Source: Dasypus novemcinctus
Taxonomy: Eukaryota; Chordata; Mammalia; Cingulata; Dasypodidae
Length of the DNA stretch: 64,000 bases
Direction: 5' to 3'
NCBI RefSeq assembly: GCF_030445035.2
Contig: NC_080694.1
Location: 73,485,147 to 73,549,146 of the forward strand
The notes under the pieces were generated by a model that was not told the DNA's origin, did no database searches, and saw only the letters and a list, made by a program, of their open reading frames with translations. Shown piece by piece: positions 10,101-20,214 of this stretch (within the stretch, counting starts at the first letter, position 1; every line of letters begins with the position of its first letter). The translations under genes and the position numbers were made by a program.

Positions 10101-13100
10101 AGTCTCGGGGGAGCAAGTTTTGCAAGTAAATGAGGGACCACCCACCTGCCCCCTGGGGAGCCAGGAAGCTGAGACAAATTCAGGGAGGAAATGCAAGTTT
10201 CTGCCCCTCCTCCTCTAAAGAGTTCCTGGTCTCTCTGACTTTATTTTTAATTTTCTTGCCTTTTTTTGTGTGATTTTTCTATTGGTTGTCTTAGTGTTTT
10301 ATTTAAACTCTTCATTATGAAATTTTAAAATATAGGCAAAAATATAATATTCCAAGTCTCCAAGGACTCATTTCACCCGAAGCGCTGAGGCAAAGCCGAG
10401 GTGGCACAATTATATCATTGCTAAATCCTTGAGAACTTCTCTCTAAAATCTAAGAACTCTTAAAATACAAATAAGAAACAGCAGCAGCATAGCCACAATA
10501 CTATGATCAAACTGAAAAATAACAAAAATTCCTCAACACCGTCTATGTCCAAATTCCCAGTCTATGTCCAAATCTTCCTGAATGCTTTAAAGTGTTTTGA
10601 CAGTTGGCTTCTCTGAATCAGCCTAACCAGAGTCAAACCTTGGTGCTTGCCCTGCGGGGTTTCCCACGGTCTGGGCTGTGCTGATTGCCTTCCTGCATGT
10701 AACATAGCACCTCCTGCCCTGTACTTCCTGTAATGACTGAGCTAGCGGTGGGGATCAGATCAGGTGTGGTTTATTCTGGCAACCACACCTCACGGTGGTG
10801 CTGTATAGTGCTCTGCATCAAGAAGCTCATAACATCTGGTTTTCTCTCTTTTCATGATTCTAATCTTCTGTGAAAGTATAAAAGGTATGGGGGAGGAGGG
10901 AGAAAGGGAGTGAGGGAGGGAGAGGAAGAGGGGGGAGGAAGGGAGGGAAGGAGAAAGGGAGACAGGGAGGAAGGGAGAAGGAAGGAGGGAGGGAGGGAGG
11001 GAAATGGAGGGGGAGAAAGGGAGGGAGGGAGAGGAAGAGGGGGGAGGAAGGGAGGGAAGGAGAAAGGGAGACAGGGAGGAAGGGAGAAGGAGGGAGGGAG
11101 GAAGGGAGGGAGAGGGAGGGGGAGAAAGGGAGGCAGGGAAGGAAGAAGGGAGAGAATTCCTAAATCCCATTGCTACATGTGTAGCTTTCTGTTAATGTAA
11201 GAACGTGAGAGTGAACTTTGTTGCATTTTCCTCTGGGGAACGCAACAGCAGACAAGACCTTTAACCTGCAGCTTGCAGGGTTGCACTGCGCCTGAGAATC
11301 ACTTCCCAGTCGGTTTGCCGTTATTCGCTGTGACGTAATCCCTACCTTTCATGGCAGTAGCCTAATCTCCCTCCTAAAGCAGAGGCAAGGTGGGAAGGGC
11401 TGTGGCAGCGCGTGGGATGCTGAGAACAGGCAGGTAGAGCTTTGGGCACCGAGGAGCAAACTCAAGAACAGGGGGAAAAGGGGAGCCCATCGCTCACCCA
11501 GGCCAGCTGAATCACCCCTTCCCGCGTTGCCCACCCCCCTCCACATCCGGTCAGCTGCCAAATCCTGTGGTTGGGATGGACCTTCCCAGCAGCTCGTAAG
11601 AGGGGTTCCATCTCCAGTGTGTCGTGGACCTCTTCGGCAGACTGGGGAAGCTGATGGGCCCCCTTCTCAGAATAATGCTTTTAGAGGCATAAAATAAAGC
11701 ACTTACACTGAACTACAGTTATCGGAATATTAAAACAGCAAGACATAGGGTATAATTGTAATCTTCCGGGTCACTCTAAAGTACTGCCGAACATAAACGA
11801 TCTCTGCAGTGACTCGAAGGCAATATGAAAATACTTGTGATTTTTACCGACTCAGCCCCCAGTTTTGGGCACTTTCCTGTGCTGCCTACGAGCATAATTG
11901 AAAGCAGCCTGGGATTTCCACTTAACGGCCATGGACAGATGTGGGTCTTTTCACATAAAGTTCATGAATCCCTTGCTTCCGACACCACCACCATCGTAGT
12001 TACAACTCGAATCGCTTCTTAGAGTTCCAGTGGCCTCTTACTGAGGTCCCTCCCTGTCCAGCTCACAAATCAATAAACTGGAGCGTGAAATTCTTCCGTA
12101 CATCCTGCTCCCCACGGACTTGAGGAGCCTGTCCAGTTCCCTTACCTGGTTCCCAAAACTTCCCGCGCCTGGCCCAAGACACTGTAGCACCATGCCTTCA
12201 CCTGGCACAGCTCGTCCTGGGTCCAGCCACGTGGACCTTGCCTGTGGCCATCTAACCACTGGCTCTTCCTGGAACAGGCCACAGAGACCTTGCCCGTGGT
12301 CAGTCTAACCCCCGGCTCTCCTGGGTCCGGTCACACTGGTGCCGTGGCGTGCTCCTCCTAGGGTCCCATGGCAGCCCCCCCTTCTGAGCGCAGCCCCCTT
12401 CTGAGCACAGCCCCCCCTTCTGAGCGCAGCCCCCTTCTGAGGGCAGTCCCCCCTTTCTGAACACAGCTCCCCCTTTCTGAGAGCAAACCCCCCTTCCTGA
12501 GTGCAGCCCCCCCTTTCTGAGCACAGCCCCTCCCTTTTTTAGTACAGCCCCTCCTTCCTGAGCACAGCCCCCTCTTCCTCAACGCAGCCCCCGCCTCTGA
12601 GCGCAGCCCCCCTCTGAGCGCAGCCCCCCTTTCTGAGTGCATTCCTCCTTCCCGAGTGCAGCCCCCCTGAGCGCAGCCCTCCCTTTCAGATCCCTACTAC
12701 TGGGTCAGCCCCGGGGTGCTGGCCGTCCTCGCCGTGCTGCCCGTGCTGCTCCTGCAGGCGGCCGTGGGGCTGCTCTTCCTCTGCCTGCAGCGGAGGCTGA
12801 GAGGTAAGGGCTGGGGTGGAACGAGCGGCCCGAGCCGGACCCTGCACGCTCGTCCTGGGCTTCGGGCTCAGAGCCTCAGGTCCACCTGGAGCTCTGCAGT
12901 GCGCCCCGCGCTCCACGCGGACATCGTGAGGACCTCGTGTCCCCGAGGGGGAGGACGCGCCCCAGGCAGGGTCCGCGGCTGGGACCAGCGGCAGCTCGCA
13001 GGGCCCACGCGTGCCCGGCTTCCACCCGGCAGCTCCGTGCACGGGCAGGGGCAGGTCCAGGCCGGTCTAGGCTAACGGAGGTTTAGGTGAGAAGTCAGGG

Positions 13101-16100
13101 AAAGGCTCTCGCTGTAGGAAAAGTGGAGCGGTGGTTGGCCCTAAACGCGTCCTCCCTTCTCCATCCAGCGCGGGGCTCCGGTCGGCCAGTGCCCAGAGCC
13201 TCCTTCTGAGCCTTGTGTCCCCAAGTGCCCCCAGAGCCAAAGCGCAGGGCAGCCTGCTCCTCCCGCCCTCCCCAAGCCCCCCCTACGGAAGAGGAAGCGA
13301 AGGGTTTGGGGGGGCGGGGACGGGTGCGGCAGCCGCGGGGTCCTTTCTCTCCCCTTGGAAATACCCCGGCGCTCCCTGACCTGCTCTCCACCTGCTGGAG
13401 CAGAACGCCCAGCGCGGCGGGACCAGAACCGGAGGCGCGGCTCAGCTCCTGGAGCGCGGGTGTCAGCAGCCTCCTCGCCTCGTGGACACCCCGTGGGAGG
13501 GGCTGGGAGCAGGAGCCTATGGGCTTGTCACAGGGGGCCACTCAGGAGCGTTAGCTGCTCCTCCCTCACTCAGCGGGCTGGGGCCCTGGGCTTACAAGCA
13601 GGTGGAAGCAAGAAAAGAAGCCAACAGCAGGGGAGAGGAAGTAAACCTTAGGCGGGTCAGGGCTGAGGTCTCCCCGCATTCTCCGTCCCCCATTCAATCC
13701 TCATGACAGCCACAGAATGAGCCTGAGTGACCAGGGCCTCTGGGCTCCGAATCCAGTGCTCCCCCAGGGCCTCTGGACTCCTAATCCAGTGCTCCTCCAG
13801 GGCCTCTGGACTCCAAATCCAATGCTCCACCAGGGCCTCTGGGCTCTAAATCCAGTGCTCCTCCAGGGCCTCTGGACTCCTAATCCAGTGCTCCTCCAGG
13901 GCCTCTGGACTCCAAATCCAATGCTCCCCCAGGGCCTCTGGGCTCCGAATCCAGTGCACTAGGGCCCTGAGGCTGCTGCCAGGCCGCACAGCGGCCACGT
14001 TCCGGGTGGGGAAGGGTCCCCGCAGTCCCAGAGCGGGAACAGACACGTCACCTTCTTCTGTTTCAGGAAAACTCTTTGCAGAGATAGGTGAGTTCCAGTC
14101 GGTGCGCCCCCAGCCCCCCCTCCTGCTCCCCCGCACCCCTGGACGGTTGTGGCCACGGTCTCGCTGCCTCTGCCTCGAGCGCAGTGCTCCCCGCGGGGCG
14201 GGAGATTCACTGCTCAGGACCTGGAGGCAGGCAGAGCCGGCTTCACGCCTGCCCTGCCTCAGCCGCGCAGAGCCGCCCTCAGCTCCTCCTCCAGCCTGGA
14301 GACGCCCCACGATTAGAGGTCAGAGGACGGGACCGAGGGTCCACTAAGCCCCCTTCCTTGCTCCCCTTTCAGAGAATCTCCACCGGACTTTCGGTAAGTG
14401 CTGGTGCTCCCGGCAGCCCTGGCCCAGGGCCTGCTCTCCCTCCCGCCAACCTTTTTTTTTTTTTTTTGGCCATCATTTGCATCTAGGGTTAGATACTAGC
14501 AAATGCTTACATGATACTTTGTGTCTCACACTATTCTAACAGGTTTACTTGTGTTAACTCATTTTGTAGGAGTTGCAAACACTGCACAAAGGGGAGGTGG
14601 AGAGATTCTTTACAGAGGAGCTCGCAGTGTCTAGTTGAGGAGGGGAGGCACATGCCTGAAGTGGGGAGAACGTGAATCTATACACGAGTAATCGACTGCT
14701 CAAGGGGCTGAGCCTCTGGGTGCGGGAGAAAGAGCAGTCAGGAAGTGCTGAGTGTGGACCGAGCCCGAGGGGCACAAGCTGCTCTCAAGTGTTAGAAAAG
14801 ATAGATGAGAAAGAGAGAGAAAGAGAGAGAGGTGATATAGAGATGATAGAGAGAGAGGTGATAGATGATAGAGATAGAGATGATAGATGATACATAGAGA
14901 TGATAGATATAGAGAAGATACATGATAGATTTGATAGATGATAAGAGATAGATGGTAGATGATAAATAGATCAAAAATGATGGATGACAGATGATTGATA
15001 GATGATAGTAGATAAATAATAGATGATAGATGATCAATAGACAGAAAACATAGAATTATGTAACATATATATAACAGTAGGTAAATCTGAGTATCTGGGT
15101 GGGGGGTACACTGGAGTTTTATGTATTATTTCTCTATTTACAACTTTAAGTTTGCAATTATTTCAAAATAAATGTTGTTTTTTTAAAAATATGCACACAC
15201 ACACCCCAAAATAAAAATTCCAGCAGAAATAGAGTAAGAGGACGGCCAGCCCTTGACCAATCTGGAAAGGCTGCCTGGAGGAAGCCCCACAGGGCTTCCG
15301 TCCTCTGTCCTCTGCAGACTGCCTGGCGCCCAGGGCCAGTGTCTGCGCACAGGGCACCCAAACATTTGCTGAGCGAATGGACCGAGCAAGTAGGACCTGG
15401 CCGGGCAGCGCTGGGGGTCCTTCCCGGGCAGCAGGGGGCCCCGTCACTCCCGAGGCCCCGCCCGGGTCGATGCCAGTGGGCGCCTGCCCACGTGCACACA
15501 CAGTCCCTGCCACCGCCTGGAAGGAAGGGGGTCTGCGTTCTGTCAGATGCTCAGAGTATGCTCGGAGCAGAGAGCTCCCCTCCTTTTGTAGGTGAATCTT
15601 TTGAAGTCTGGGTGAAGCCAGACGGCCCCCTTTCCAGAAACGTGTTTATAAACGCACATAAATTACACAGGACTGTGAGAAAAGTGCCCTATTAAATAGG
15701 GCCTAACGACTCCGACCCTTCCAAACACCTGATGAACACAAGCAGAGTCGAGGTGTCTGCAACAACCCAACGGGACAGGGACTCCCGCGGCTCCTGGTGG
15801 GGGCAGGCCGGGGGTGCCGCCGAGCCCGTGGGGGTGCCGCCCGCCGGCTCCCTGCTCCCGGGCCCTGGCTAAGCTCCACCCAGGGGCGGGTGGCGCGGGG
15901 AGCCCGCCAGCGCCGCCTGCTCTGTGCCCGCCCAGACCCCCACTTCCTGAGGGTGCCCTGCTGGAAGGTCGCCCTGTTCGCCGTCGTGCCGGTCCTGGGG
16001 CCCCTGGCTGCCCTCGTCATCTGCTACAACTGGCTGCACCGGAGGCTGGCAGGTGGGGTGCCGCGGCGCGCAGGACGCGCGGGGGCGCCGGGCGGGGGGC

Positions 16101-16530
16101 GTCAGCCGCGGGAGCGCGGGCGCCGGGCGGGACGGGGGTCTCCTTCCCCTCCGCGTGGGCTCGGGCGGGCGGGAGGGGCTCGGGCTCACCAGCTCGTTTC
16201 CCTCCTTTGCAGGGCAGTTTCTCGAGGAGCTCAGTAAGTGCACTTTTCCTCCTTATCAACTGAGAACGAAGGGGGGCGGGGTTGCCCGGGAAGGGGGCTG
16301 CGGAGGGGTCAGGACTCTGAAGGGGAGGGGGGGGAGGAGGCGCGGGGCGGGGGGGGGGGGGGGGGGAGACACCGCCTCGGGGGCTCGGCAGGACCCCGCG
16401 GGGCCGCCCCGCTCCCGCCAGGAGGACGGGCACGGAGGAACAGAGGGACAGAGGGACAGAGGGAGGCTGAGACGGACCCACCCACCGCATCTGAGTGAAG
16501 CGCCTCCTTCCTCCAGGAAACCCCTTCTGA
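7106..16530 (+). CDS. MOG: Myelin-oligodendrocyte glycoprotein, 8 coding exons
   Basis: Coding exons: 7106-7187, 8289-8636, 12690-12803, 14067-14087, 14373-14393, 15936-16052, 16213-16233, 16517-16530 (stop TGA 16528). All introns are GT-AG and phase 1 except the last (exon 7 ends after one base of the Arg codon). Together they give 245 residues, close to human MOG (247). Exon 1 is a signal peptide with an eight-leucine core; exon 2 is the Ig V domain with the Cys pair (EMPCRI, GGFTCFF), the N-glycosylation site GKNATG and the RVVHLYRNGKDQD loop; exon 3 is the transmembrane segment; exons 4 and 5 encode seven-residue steps GKLFAEI and ENLHRTF; exon 6 is the second hydrophobic segment; exons 7-8 end in QFLEELRNPF. 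The family is a minor surface protein of CNS myelin and the target in MOG antibody disease. No break is visible. Confidence 0.97.
7380..7520 (-). repeat. MIR SINE in MOG intron 1
   Basis: Reverse-oriented MIR: TTTCTCACCTGTAAACGGGG, then a CTCAGTGAACATTGGTAG end. Confidence 0.6.
8637..10894. other. MOG intron 2, 5' part; no exon seen
   Basis: Intronic sequence. It becomes AT-rich at 10230-10600 and may hold old LINE material there. No extra exon with splice sites and family similarity was found. Confidence 0.5.
10895..11156. repeat. Polypurine GGGA/GGAAG tract in MOG intron 2
   Basis: About 260 bases of almost pure A and G on the plus strand. A segment near 10918-10985 is repeated near 11029-11095 almost exactly (GAGAGGAAGAGGGGGGAGGA), so the tract grew partly by block duplication. 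Such mirror-like polypurine runs can form triplex DNA (known property, not shown here). Confidence 0.85.
11157..12367. other. MOG intron 2, 3' part; no exon seen
   Basis: Unique-looking intronic sequence. The short direct repetition of GTGGCCATCTAACC/GTGGTCAGTCTAACC text at 12240-12310 is the only structure noticed. Confidence 0.4.
12368..12685 (+). repeat. Short tandem array of acceptor-like units before MOG exon 3
   Basis: About 15 imperfect units of 18-22 bases of the type CCCCCCTTCTGAGCGCAG. Each unit is a pyrimidine tract followed by an AG, the layout of a 3' splice site. The last unit merges with the true acceptor of MOG exon 3 (CCCTCCCTTTCAG, exon starts 12690). Confidence 0.85.
13731..13959. 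repeat. 33-bp minisatellite in MOG intron 3 (7 units)
   Basis: Seven units of exactly 33 bp (CAGGGCCTCTGGACTCC...). The fixed length, a multiple of three, keeps one frame open (repeat QGLWTPNPVLL). No splice sites join it to MOG, so I regard it as non-coding. Confidence 0.88.
14500..14625 (+). repeat. MIR-like fragment in MOG intron 5
   Basis: Weak MIR layout: GCTTACATGATACTTTGTGT, ACTATTCTAACAGG, GTTAACTCATTTTGTAGGA. Old and diverged. Confidence 0.45.
14795..15045. repeat. GATA-type microsatellite in MOG intron 5
   Basis: GATAGATGATAGAGATAG-type units, imperfect, about 250 bases, ending in an AT-rich stretch. Likely length-polymorphic. Confidence 0.85.
16349..16366 (+). repeat. 18-base G run in MOG intron 7
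   Basis: An uninterrupted run of 18 G inside a wider G-rich stretch (16325-16370), between MOG exons 7 and 8. Its length is prone to sequencing error. Confidence 0.7.
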
Positions 16531-17551
16531 GCTGTCAGAGCTCGCAGGGGTGCAGGAGAGACCACTGACCAGGGACTGGGACCACCGAGGCGGGGACATC
16601 CCACCTGCTCTTCAGAACACCCTGGGCTCCCAGTGGGACCGCCGGCCGTGTTCTGCCCCCTCCCGCCCCTTCCCCTTTTTCACCTTCCTTCCCTCCCCTC
16701 CCCTGCCCCGCCCCTCCCCTGCCCCTGCCCTCCTCCTCCTCCCTGCCCTTCCCCCTCTCACTTCTGTCCAGTCGTCCACCACGTCCAGCTCGTCCTCCCT
16801 GGAGCCTCTGTGGCGGGGGCTCCAGGCCCTTCTCTGTGACAGAGGCCCCCGGGCTGGGAGACTGCGGCCCGGAGGGACCTTCTGCTGCAAGCAGCCCACC
16901 CCTCGCTGACCCACCTGACAGGGCAGACTGGGGGGGGGAGGCGGGGAGGGGCAGACTGGGGGGTGGGCGGGGGGGCAGGGGGCGCAGAGGTCAAGGGGGA
17001 GCTGAAGGGGCTGCTGAATGAGGACGCGGGTGGGGGGGATCGGGGGCGCCCGCAGCGCTGACCCTTGTCCCCTCACCTCGCCTCCCCTCCTTCCCCCGCC
17101 TCTCCCCTGCCCCTCATTCTCAGAGAGCCCACTGGTTTATTCAGTTACTACTCGAGGCAAAGAAGCGCACGAAGTTGCTAATTAACCACCGAGAGTCCCT
17201 TTTCCTTTGTTCCCCCACCGCCCTGCCCCACCGGACTCCTTCGGGGCCAGCCCTCAGGTCTCAGGGCCTCCTGGCTTTGTCTGCCCCTTCCTCCCAACCC
17301 GGGGCACGGACTCCAGGAGGCCCACTCCCCTGCCCTGCCCCAGGAAGGCAGCACCAGAGAAGCCGAGCAACTGACCCGGGAGTGCCCAGTATTTACGGGC
17401 TCCCAGACATTCCCCAAAGCAGAGGCCGCTGCAAGCAGCACGGGGCTGCTCAGTGAGGGGGCCCTCGGCTGGGGAGGTGGGCTTCCCTGCTAACAGCAGG
17501 GGGCAGTGGGACTGGGAAGCCCCCCAGGCCTCGGGCTCCGGGTGCGGGTCC
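16531..17551 (+). other. MOG 3' UTR / downstream flank
   Basis: Follows the MOG stop codon. It is C-rich at 16660-16770 and 17070-17120, and G-rich at 16920-16990. No AATAAA was noticed close to the stop; the first clear signal I see is at 20209. The real 3' end of the transcript is therefore open. Confidence 0.4.
17493..17508 (+). promoter_or_regulatory. Candidate CTCF site downstream of MOG
   Basis: ACAGCAGGGGGCAGTG fits the CTCF core (CAGCAGGGGGCAG). Its motif lies on the plus strand, the opposite orientation to the site at 966-980, so the two diverge from MOG. Binding is inferred. Confidence 0.5.
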
Positions 17552-17965
17552 CGGCCAGGGGCTCCCGGCTCGAAACCGCTGGTGCCTGAGTCCCCACAAG
17601 GGCCGCCCGCTCCTGCCCACGGCTCCTCAGGTTTAAACTGGGCCCTTGGGTCCCTGCCACGGGTGACTGGTTCTCAGTGATGGGTGCGGACTTCAGCCAG
17701 GGGCTCCCGGCTCGAAACCGCTGGTGCCTGAGTCCCCCTAGGGCCGCCCACTCCTGCCCACGGCTCCTCGGGTTTAAACTGGGCCCTTGGGTCCCTGCCA
17801 AGGGTGACTGATTCCCAGTGATGGGTGCGGAATCCGGCCAGGGGCTCCAGGCTCGAAACCGCTGGTGCCTGAGTCCCCACCAGGACCACCCACTTCTGGC
17901 CACGGGTGCCCGGTTCCCAGTAATGGATGTGGACTTCGGCCGGGGGCTCCGGGTCTCTTAACCGG
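17552..17965. repeat. 142-bp tandem repeat, nearly 3 units
   Basis: The block starting CCAGGGGCTCCCGGCTCGAA recurs at 17555, 17697 and 17838 (spacing 142 and 141), with a shortened fourth step near 17940. Units differ by only a few bases, so the expansion is recent. Confidence 0.88.
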
Positions 17966-18375
17966 ACAGCGGCCACCTGCATGGAGAAGTCTCTGGAATC
18001 CCCCCACCGCACTCCTGGCCCGGCCCCTGGCCTCGGTGTGTGCTCTGGGGGTCCCCCCGCCGGGCTCAGACGGCCCAGCCCAGGAAACTCTTCCCACAGA
18101 AGGGGCGTGGTGGGGCCGGATCCCAACTCAGGTCTTGCCACAGATGGAGCAACCCACGGGCCCCGCCCCAAGATGCAGCGCATGCCGTGGCTGCAACCTC
18201 GGGGTCCTGCAATGCCGCCCCCCCCCCACTGCCTGCAGGTGTTAGTCCACCTGGGTCAGGACACACCTGGTAGCTATGGAGGCGGGGGCGTTCAGGGAGC
18301 TCCTGCCACAGGTGGCCTCGCCGGGGTGCTGGGAGAACGGGAGTCCTGGTGATGGACCAGCCGGGCAGAGAACGG

Positions 18376-20060
18376 GCTCCCCCCCCCAAGCAGGAGGGCC
18401 CTTATCACTCACCTGGGGCTCCTGTCCCCCAGGCTGCCCCCCCCAAGCAGGAGGGCCCTTATCACTCACCTGGGGCTCCTGTCCCCCAGGCTGCCCCCCC
18501 CAAGCAGGAGGGCCCTTATCACTCACCTGGGGCTCCCGCCCCCCCAGGCTGCCCCCCCAAGCAGGAGGGCCCTTATCACTCACCTGGGGCTCCTGTCCCC
18601 CAGGCTGCCCCCCCCAAGCAGGAGGGTCCTTATCACTCACCTGGGGCTCCTGTCCCCCCAGGCTGGCCCCCCCAAGCAGGAGGGTCCTTATCACTCACCT
18701 GGGGCTCCTGTCCCCCAGGCTGCCCCCCCAAGCAGGAGGGCCCTTATCACTCACCTGGGGCTCCTGTCCCCCAGGCTGCCCCCCCCAAGCAGGAGGGCCC
18801 TTATCACTCACCTGGGGCTCCTGTCCCCCAGGCTGCCCCCCCAAGCAGGAGGGCCCTTATCACTCACCTGGGGCTCCTGTCCCCCAGGCTGGCCCCCCCC
18901 AAGCAGGAGGGCCCTTATCACTCACCTGGGGCTCCTGTCCCCCAGGCTCCCCCCCCAAGCAGGAGGGCCCTTATCACTCACCTGGGGCTCCTGTCCCCCA
19001 GGCTCCCCCCCCCAAGCAGGAGGGCCCTTATCACTCACCTGGGGCTCCTGTCCCCCAGGCTGGCCCCCCCAAGCAGGAGGGCCCTTATCACTCACCTGGG
19101 GCTCCTGTCCCCCAGGCTGGCCCCCCCAAGCAGGAGGGCCCTTATCACTCACCTGGGGCTCCTGTCCCCCCAGGCTGGCCCCCCCCAAGCAGGAGGGCCC
19201 TTATCACTCACCTGGGGCTCCCGCCCCCCCAGGCTGCCCCCCCCAAGCAGGAGGGCCCTTATCACTCACCTGGGGCTCCTGTCCCCCAGGCTGCCCCCCC
19301 CAAGCAGGAGGGCCCTTATCACTCACCTGGGGCTCCTGTCCCCCCAGGCTGGCCCCCCCCAAGCAGGAGGGCCCTTATCACTCACCTGGGGCTCCTGTCC
19401 CCCAGGCTGGCCCCCCCCAAGCAGGAGGGTCCTTATCACTCACCTGGGGCTCCTGTCCCCCAGGCTGGCCCCCCCCAAGCAGGAGGGTCCTTATCACTCA
19501 CCTGGGGCTCCTGTCCCCCAGGCTCCCCCCCCCAAGCAGGAGGGTCCTTATCACTCACCTGGGGCTCCTGTCCCCCAGGCTGCCCCCCCCAAGCAGGAGG
19601 GTCCTTATCACTCACCTGGGGCTCCCGTCCCCCCAGGCTGGCCCCCCCCAAGCAGGAGGGTCCTTATCACTCACCTGGGGCTCCTGTCCCCCAGGCTGGC
19701 CCCCCCCAAGCAGGAGGGCCCTTATCACTCACCTGGGGCTCCTGTCCCCCAGGTTGCCCCCCCCCCCCCAAGCAGGAGGGCCCTTATCACTCACCTGGGG
19801 CTCCTGTTCCCCAGGCTGCCCCCCCCAAGCAGGAGGGTCCTTATCACTCACCTGGGGCTCCTGTCCCCCAGGCTGGCCCCCCCCAAGCAGGAGGGTCCTT
19901 ATCACTCACCTGGGGCTCCTGTCCCCCAGGCTGGCCCCCCCCCCAAGCAGGAGGGTCCTTATCACTCACCTGGGGCTCCCGCCCCCCCCAGGCTGCCCCC
20001 CCACCAAGCAGGGGGTTCTTATCATCACTTGCAGCACCTGCCCCTCCCCCAGGCTGGCCT
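18376..20060. repeat. 57-bp minisatellite, 28 units plus a degenerate one
   Basis: CTTATCACTCACCTGG recurs at 18401, 18458, 18515, 18572 and on to 19958, 28 near-identical copies; a degenerate copy is at 20018. Step lengths are 56-62, mostly 57-58; the differences lie in the length of a C run. On the minus strand every unit reads CCCCAGGTGAGTGATAAG, a consensus 5' splice donor (CAG/GTGAGT) followed by a GATA-factor motif (TGATAAG). On the plus strand each unit has an acceptor-like TGTCCCCCAGGCT. A GGGCCC/GGGTCC difference occurs in blocks along the array (units 1-4 C, 5-6 T, 7-18 C, 19-23 T, 24-25 C, 26-28 T). Open frames of 641 and 582 codons across it follow from the stop-free unit and are not taken as genes. 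Confidence 0.95.
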
Positions 20061-20208
20061 CCCCTCCAGCCTCTCAGCCCCTCCTTCCTCTGGATGAACA
20101 ACAAAAATTCACCTAACGCAAGCCTCCTTGTGAGCTCCTTCCCTCTTCCTGCCCCTCTCTCATCCCACACATCCCCCCTCGCCCTACACCACATAGGCTA
20201 GAGAGAAG

Positions 20209-20214
20209 AATAAA
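20209..20214 (+). terminator. Candidate poly(A) signal AATAAA
   Basis: AATAAA, 3.7 kb after the MOG stop codon. If MOG uses it, the 57-bp array would lie in the MOG 3' UTR. No nearer canonical signal was noticed, but MOG could use a variant signal. Confidence 0.35.

Noticed and set aside
14795-15045. Possible regulatory GATA cluster in MOG intron 5
   Set aside because: It is a plain GATA-type microsatellite with irregular units; no reason beyond repeat growth is needed.
18276-20201. 641-codon and 582-codon open frames on the plus strand
   Set aside because: They run through the 57-bp minisatellite, whose unit has no stop in several frames; no splice link, no domain, and frame changes between units with C-run length.
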